DNA of 64,000 nucleotides from Bolinopsis microptera (Eukaryota; Ctenophora; Tentaculata; Lobata; Bolinopsidae): NCBI RefSeq assembly GCF_026151205.1, contig NC_087077.1, positions 4,650,001 to 4,714,000 of the forward strand, read 5' to 3'. Shown piece by piece: positions 58,719 to 64,000 of this stretch (position 1 is its first letter; each line of letters starts with the position of its first letter). The notes under the pieces were generated by a model. It saw only the letters and a program-made list of their open reading frames with translations, ran no database searches and was not told where the DNA came from. The position numbers and the translations under genes were made by a program.

Positions 58719-58868
58719 TTACTGGGCCGCGCTCAGCCTGTCATTCCGCCAAATCTTTATTCGGGCTGAGTGATTTACGACCTCCATCGCCTTTACTGGG
58801 CCGCGCTCAGCCTGTCATTCCGCCAAATCTTTATGTTAATGAACATAATAGCCTGGGGTCCTCAGGTT
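58719..58868 (+). mobile_element. Tandem pair of MITE family A copies in one target site
   Basis: A family A start (TTACTGGGCCGCGCTCAGCC) occurs at 58719 and again at about 58796. Only the second has an end (CTCAGGTT). The whole block is flanked by ATTTCGAGA (58710-58718 and 58869-58877), an exact 9-bp duplication. The first copy is cut after ATTCGGGCTGAG. Confidence 0.75.
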
Positions 58869-58871
58869 ATT

Positions 58872-59057
58872 TCGAGAAGAAAGCGGCGCGCGCTACTTCG
58901 TTGATCTGACGGATGTTACTCGTCTAAATTTCTTCGAAGTAGCGCGCGCCGCTTTCTTCTGACCCGATGGCAAGTGATACGACGTAGCGCGCGCCGGGCC
59001 TGATCATTAACAATGGTCAAGTTACTTGGAAGAAATTTAGACGAGTAACATCCGTCA
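58872..59057. repeat. Interleaved inverted repeats
   Basis: AGAAGAAAGCGGCGCGCGCT at about 58872 has its inverse ending near 58959. GACGGATGTTACTCGTCTAA at about 58909 has its inverse near 59038-59057. The two pairs overlap, so they cannot form simple nested hairpins at once. Farther out, TAGCACTTGCC...GGGCCAT (58691) is matched in reverse by the ATGGCAAGTG region (58967). Confidence 0.7.
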
Positions 59058-59186
59058 ATGACCACCTTGTACTCATATCAGGGAGACTAAATGCTAAAGT
59101 GCAAAGAAACTGCTGCTGTCGCGCGCCCCCATTTGCAGCAGTTTTATGCATGTCTTTACTGCGCAGCGCGCGTTCACATAACCATT

Positions 59187-59448
59187 TACCTGGGGACCTC
59201 AGGCTATCATGTTCATAAACATGATAAATAGAGATTAGGCGGAAATAGAGATTAGGCGGAATGACAAGCTGAGCGTTCACATAGCAATGTGTATACGCGT
59301 ACTGTTCACATAGCCATGTGTCTACGCGTACTGCGTGACGCGCTTGTTTCACAAGTAGAATATATACCTCCTTTGCCGCCTTCGGCAGTCGCGCGCTACT
59401 GCAAGCGAGAGGGCTTTGGTTAGAGCAAGGCTGAGCGCAGCCCAGTAA
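59187..59448 (-). mobile_element. Long variant of family A containing a family B block
   Basis: Starts TTACCTGGGGACCTCAGGCT and ends GCTGAGCGCAGCCCAGTAA, like inverted family A, but is 262 bp. The middle is a family B copy (CATAGCCATGTGTCTACGCG, TTCACAAGTAGAATATAT, CCGCCTTCGGC). ATTAGGCGGAA is locally duplicated. The flanks ATAACCATT and ATAGCCATT are similar but not in clean register. It suggests A is a shortened form of a longer element. Confidence 0.55.
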
Positions 59449-59519
59449 ATAGCCATTTGTCATGCATTGTATGACCCGCCGTGCACGAGTGCGCGGCTCC
59501 CCTGTATCGTAGAAACGCT

Positions 59520-61345
59520 AAATTGTAAGTAAAACAAAATTTTAAGTAAAACAAAATTTGAATTTTATTGCCATTACAATGAATAATGATATCATAATAG
59601 ATATAAGTAGACATCCGATAATAAACTTGTTACATCCAGTACAACCCAAGATGTCAGCCGACGCGACTTACAAAATAAAGAAAGCTAGCATGTTATGTTC
59701 ATTGTTCATAGTTTTTCTAACGAGCATGCTTAGCACTTAGGCTGTACGGCCGGAAATAGCTTTAATTCTTCGTCATATTAAAAACTTTACATCATTTTTG
59801 AGATACAAAAATGAATTTTAAAATAAATAAATCTTTTGCTGTTTAGGCGCGGCACCGCGCTTGACCCACATGCTATACAGTGTGTAGCAACACAGCGCTG
59901 AAAACAGAAGCTGAATGAGCTATAACATATAAGCGGTGCGTGCGCCGCGCATAAACCTAAAACCATAAACTTTAAATATTGTCAAGATATTAAACGAGTT
60001 TTGCAAAATAATATAGCATGCTGACTTCGTAGGATATTACAATTATACCAGTGCCAGTTTCAAATGTGAGTCAGCGCTTAAACCAAAAGCAGTTGGAAAA
60101 AGGAGCCAGTTGCCTGCAAGAGCTTTACTAGCACCCGATTTACCACTTTTGGAGCACAAACTCAAACCTAAAACCGGTCAAGCACAAAAATATGTTATCG
60201 CCACGATTGGGTGGATTGATTCCCAGAATATTTATCAGCACGCGGCACTAATAATATATGAAGTTCATTATCGAATTTTAGATATGCCCTGGATCGTTTA
60301 ACACATATATAAAAGGTTATTAAAGATTAATTAATGTTTGGTTCGTATATAAATCGATATTAATCAATTATTTAAAATAGTATTTGTGTTTGTTATTATT
60401 AACTATTGAGTTGCGTTCGATTTAAATATTAAAACACTACTACAATACATTTCACAAAACAAAACGACGGGGACACAGAAAGGAGAAGGACAACACATCA
60501 CACGTAAGGAAACTGCTGCTGTTGACGAGTATCTGATTATATTAATTATGGGTCTTTTGTTCATTAAAATAAGTGTGATCATACTTCTAGAGTATATTGG
60601 GCTGACACAGTTGCTGCAAGGTTAACATTGGTGTCCAAAACCGGGAGTGTGATACAACTTAATTTCGCGTTACGTAGTAAGAGATACAAAATATAAAATA
60701 TAAGTCACTGTAGGTTCACGGATATAGCGCGGCTTCATTTCATTATTCTGGCGCGGTAAATCACGCTGGGTAATGAAATGATAGAGTTATACAATATTTA
60801 AGTTTCGCGCGCTACGTTTACACAATATATTTGTGAGTCCGTCCCACGTTCCAGACGAACACTCCAGACAAGTCCAGACACTAGTGTAAAGCGGATGAGC
60901 TGATCAGTGTTTTGTGTTATATGCGTGAATATATAGTTTCTATGTTTGACTGTGGTGTGTATTGTGTGTGTTATTTTGTGTGTGTAGTATGAAATCTATA
61001 TGGACTAGTTTGTAAAACGACAATGGGGGTGTCGACATGATAGAAATATTTTACGAATATCACCTGTGACTTGGGCTTTGGTTAGAGCAACTACTGCATG
61101 TGTCGCGCATCAAATAATGCCTCTTCACTAGATCGGATAGATATTGCACCACTGGGCCTTGCCGCGAGCGGTAAATTCACATTAAGCAACTTATATTGCA
61201 GTCCCATTTATCAATTAGTATATCAAAATATGTCATTGTAATTTTGCATGGCTGTAATGTAACGCTTGATTAATATATATAACAATTAATTGAATTTTCA
61301 AATAAAAAATATGTGCAGGGATGAGGTTGTATGAGACTTCTGATA
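59520..61345. other. Intergenic, no gene recognised
   Basis: AT-rich with scattered GCGCG patches (59845-59950, 60725-60830) and a family C-like piece at 61098-61180 (TGTCGCGCATCAAATAATGC...CCACTGGGCCTTGCCGCG). Short frames at 59558-59740 and 60110-60301 show no family features. Confidence 0.4.
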
Positions 61346-64000
61346 GATTTGATTGATTGAAATAAATTTTCGTGCACATACAGAATGAATGGTTAATAAT
61401 TTAATATATATGTAGACCAAGCTCTGTGCACGGGATGCTTCCTGGAAGAATCCAGTTCTTTTAGCGGGGCACCCTACCTAAAGCCAAATTGAGATATAAT
61501 AATCATATTCCTAGAGAAATAATCAGAAATCGAATACCAATCAAATAATATGATATATATGAGTAGTAACCATATTTACTATGCAAAATGCCCCAACCAC
61601 ATAGTGTAAATTTATATAGAATTCAAATTCCATATCATCATTAAACCTCAATACCTAGTCAATATAATAGCCCAAGCAAAATTAAATAACTTCTTATATA
61701 CCTTACTGTCATACTACAAATTAATTAAACATTTGAAATCTGTTGACCAGAGAATAAATTTCTAAGCCTAATGCAAGTGAAATAATTTAGATGCAATAAT
61801 GAATGCCTAATGTGAGTATCATTTGTCAATGTCCTTGTAAAAAAGTCTGTACAAGAGATATGAGTAACTAATATAGAAGAAAAAACAGGAAGTTGTCGTC
61901 TGTTGTAAAATAAATAAAATATCTAGAATATAAATTAATAATAAATAAAATAACATTCAGTCAATGTGTCGTCAATAAACTGTACAATTATCAAATGTTA
62001 AAACTGGGTGATACAGTCACCAAAAAAAAATACTAAGTATGATAAGTTAATAAATTAAATGTGGTCTATAAAACTACCACTAAGTATAATAGGTCAATAA
62101 ATTAAAAGTGGTTTATAAAACTACCACTGTGGGAACCCCTTCTCCAGTTAAAACATGTCAGTCATGTGCAAAATCAATCAGAATGGTAAGGTGGTAAAAA
62201 AGGGAATATCTTTTCGATACATCAATTATATATGCCTCAGATTTAAAAGAATTAGAAGTTACTTAGTTATCGGCGACTATGATTGCAGTGTAAAATTTGT
62301 CATATGAATTGTCGACGGTATAATTAGGGTCTGTTGTTATAGATGATAGTAGCTGTTTCTTATACGAATCACTAAAGCTTTTAACATCGGGCAGATTTCG
62401 TAGATCTGTTGGAACATTATTCCAACATTTTGCCCCCAAGTATTGAAAGTTTTTATGTGATGTTGATCTATTGACATAAAGGTTGCAGCTTTCGCCGCTC
62501 CTACTACCTCCTGATATGTAACTAAATTTGTTCATAAAGTTTGTAGGACAATTGTCATGGATGATTCTAAACATATAATTTGACAGATGGAGTTGTCGTC
62601 TAAGATGGAGTGGTAACCATTTCATGTCTCTATAAACATTAAGGCTGCTCTCTGTTTTTGGAACGTTGAGAGCTATTTTGGCTACCTTTTTGTACAGAGT
62701 GTCAAGTTCAGCAAGTTTTGTCTTGCCAGCTCTACAATAGATCGTGTCTAAATAATCGAATTGTGGCAACATGAGTGCATTGGCAAACATTTTCCTATAT
62801 TTAATGGGTAGCAGTGCTTTACTTCTATACATGGCACCAATTCTCTTCATGACCTTCCTAATAATATAATCTACATGGCTTTTGAAGTTTAATTTACTAT
62901 CTAGAATGAGGCCAAGATATTTTGTCTCTTTGCACTCCTTGATTGTGAAAGTTACCTCATTACAATCAATGGTTATTTCATCATGTTGGTCAACAGAATC
63001 AAACAATAGGAATTCAGTCTTCTTTTCATTGAGTGATAATTTATTAACACTGAGCCATTTAAAGATTGTCATAAGTTCTATTTTCATGTTTATAAATGTG
63101 CTTCTGCAGGTTTGATCAAAGAATAGTGCACCATCATCTGCAAATAGATAGGGCTTAGATAGGTTACAGGCATAAATGATGTCATTTATGAAGATACTAA
63201 ATAATATAGGCCCAATGATGCTTCCTTGTGGTACACCACTCAGAACTTCTAAAAATGAGCTTAGATTGCCATTGATCCTAGTGCATTGATATCTACAAGA
63301 TAAGAAGTTCTTAAACCAGGTTAAAGCAATGCCACCAATTCCATAATATGCCAATTTTTGAAGCAATATTTCATGATTCACTGTGTCAAAGGCCTTCTTA
63401 AGATCAAGAAAGATGATTCCTGGTTTATAAGACTTAGATTTACTCATATATATTTCGTCCATCAGATCGTACATCAGATAAGTTGTGGAGTGATTTTTCC
63501 GAAAGCCATATTGATGCCGGATGAAAAGTTTGTTCTCTTCCATGTAATCAGTGAGTTGCTTGCCGACAAAGTATTCTATAAGTTTTCCTACAAGTGGAAG
63601 GATGGATATTGGCCTGTAATTATTAGGATCATCTTTCATTCCTGCCTTATGGATGGGAGTTACTCTAGCTTTTTTACAAAGGGTTGGTACAACACCTGTA
63701 TTAAGGCTCAGATTGACAATGTGGGTCAGTGGCTCAACTATGTGTGGTACAGCTTGCTTAAGTAAAAATAGAGGCACATTGTCATATGAGGCCTTGTCAT
63801 TCTTGAGCGTTTCGACATACATTAGGATATCAGTTTCATTTATTTCTTGGAATCTATCAAATGAGATATTAGAAGTTCTAGGAGGTAAAAAATCAGTAAA
63901 ACTAACTCTTTCAATATTGGGGGCCTGATTTTGTAATCTTGATCCAACATTTGCAAAATGAAAGTTAAATAGCTCAGGATCATTCTCATTGATAGTTTGA
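61346..64000 (-). mobile_element. LINE-1 copy 2, uninterrupted, runs off the right edge
   Basis: From the TTGATTGATTGAAATAAATT tail at 61346 the sequence follows copy 1 (28415 onward) with few differences through the 3' UTR and RT. It continues through the Penelope insertion point without a break. It serves as the empty-site reference for copy 1. Confidence 0.92.
62263..64000 (-). CDS. LINE-1 reverse transcriptase, intact over the visible part (partial)
   Basis: Open from the right edge to the stop at 62263. RT blocks in order: ARVTPIHKAGMKDDPNNYRP, ISILPLVGKLIEY, QYGFRKNHSTTYL, IIFLDLKKAFDTVNHE, GVPQGSIIGPILF, the catalytic FADD (63133-63144), KYLGLILDSKLNFKSH, and a C-terminal region ending AIIVADN. 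FADD rather than YADD, GVPQGS, and the C-terminal tail fit the CR1/L2/Jockey group. No frameshift is visible, so this copy may be young. The endonuclease half lies beyond the window. Confidence 0.9.
   Translation of the reverse strand, partial: QTINENDPELFNFHFANVGSRLQNQAPNIERVSFTDFLPPRTSNISFDRFQEINETDILMYVETLKNDKASYDNVPLFLLKQAVPHIVEPLTHIVNLSLNTGVVPTLCKKARVTPIHKAGMKDDPNNYRPISILPLVGKLIEYFVGKQLTDYMEENKLFIRHQYGFRKNHSTTYLMYDLMDEIYMSKSKSYKPGIIFLDLKKAFDTVNHEILLQKLAYYGIGGIALTWFKNFLSCRYQCTRINGNLSSFLEVLSGVPQGSIIGPILFSIFINDIIYACNLSKPYLFADDGALFFDQTCRSTFINMKIELMTIFKWLSVNKLSLNEKKTEFLLFDSVDQHDEITIDCNEVTFTIKECKETKYLGLILDSKLNFKSHVDYIIRKVMKRIGAMYRSKALLPIKYRKMFANALMLPQFDYLDTIYCRAGKTKLAELDTLYKKVAKIALNVPKTESSLNVYRDMKWLPLHLRRQLHLSNYMFRIIHDNCPTNFMNKFSYISGGSRSGESCNLYVNRSTSHKNFQYLGAKCWNNVPTDLRNLPDVKSFSDSYKKQLLSSITTDPNYTVDNSYDKFYTAIIVADN

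Noticed and set aside
1-64000. tRNA, rRNA or other structural RNA genes
   Set aside because: Reading for tRNA boxes and conserved rRNA stretches gave nothing convincing. A covariance search was not possible here.

Overview
This is AT-rich nuclear DNA from an invertebrate animal. Both large genes have many short exons with GT-AG introns. They encode recognisable but clearly diverged orthologues of the conserved animal proteins CLEC16A and Raptor. The mobile-element mix (APE-type LINEs, a Penelope-like element with a GIY-YIG nuclease, hAT, PIF/Harbinger and Tigger-like MITEs) fits an early-branching or otherwise fast-evolving invertebrate such as a cnidarian. I cannot name the species from sequence alone.

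Layout. At 1-1981 (minus) lies the 5' part of a secreted protein with one Ig-like domain, running off the left edge. At 2262-2820 (minus) is an unrecognised coding remnant with a 26-bp frameshifting duplication. From 3.4 to 11.5 kb there are MITEs, GC-rich dispersed repeats, and a dead LINE enclosed by TA-flanked inverted termini. At 11527-23482 (minus) is a complete CLEC16A gene: my 23-exon model keeps phase throughout and gives 1291 codons plus a stop. At 23706-26014 is a 2.3-kb hAT-like element with perfect termini and an 8-bp target duplication, carrying a FLYWCH zinc-finger ORF and long tandem repeats. At 26543-27094 is a second hAT-like MITE. From 28.4 to 38.4 kb is a three-level nest: one LINE (LINE-1) interrupted by a Penelope-like element (30503-35139) and by a piece of a second LINE (about 36140-37785). 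From 38.4 to 43.7 kb are further MITEs and a third LINE on the plus strand. At 43712-57552 (plus) is a complete Raptor gene: a 24-exon model, phase-consistent, 1294 codons plus stop. Its twelfth intron holds an intact single-exon gene (49675-50811) that looks like an AIG1/GIMAP-type G domain lacking the P-loop lysine. From 58.1 to 61.3 kb is a dense cluster of the GC-rich MITE family. At 61346-64000 is a second, nearly identical copy of LINE-1.

Functionally, CLEC16A (endosome-lysosome traffic and autophagy) and Raptor (scaffold of TORC1) act in related growth and lysosome biology. They lie about 20 kb apart and diverge, and I see no evidence of shared regulation. Most of the rest is mobile DNA, and several insertions can be proved inside the window by target duplications, or by an uninterrupted or empty copy elsewhere in it.
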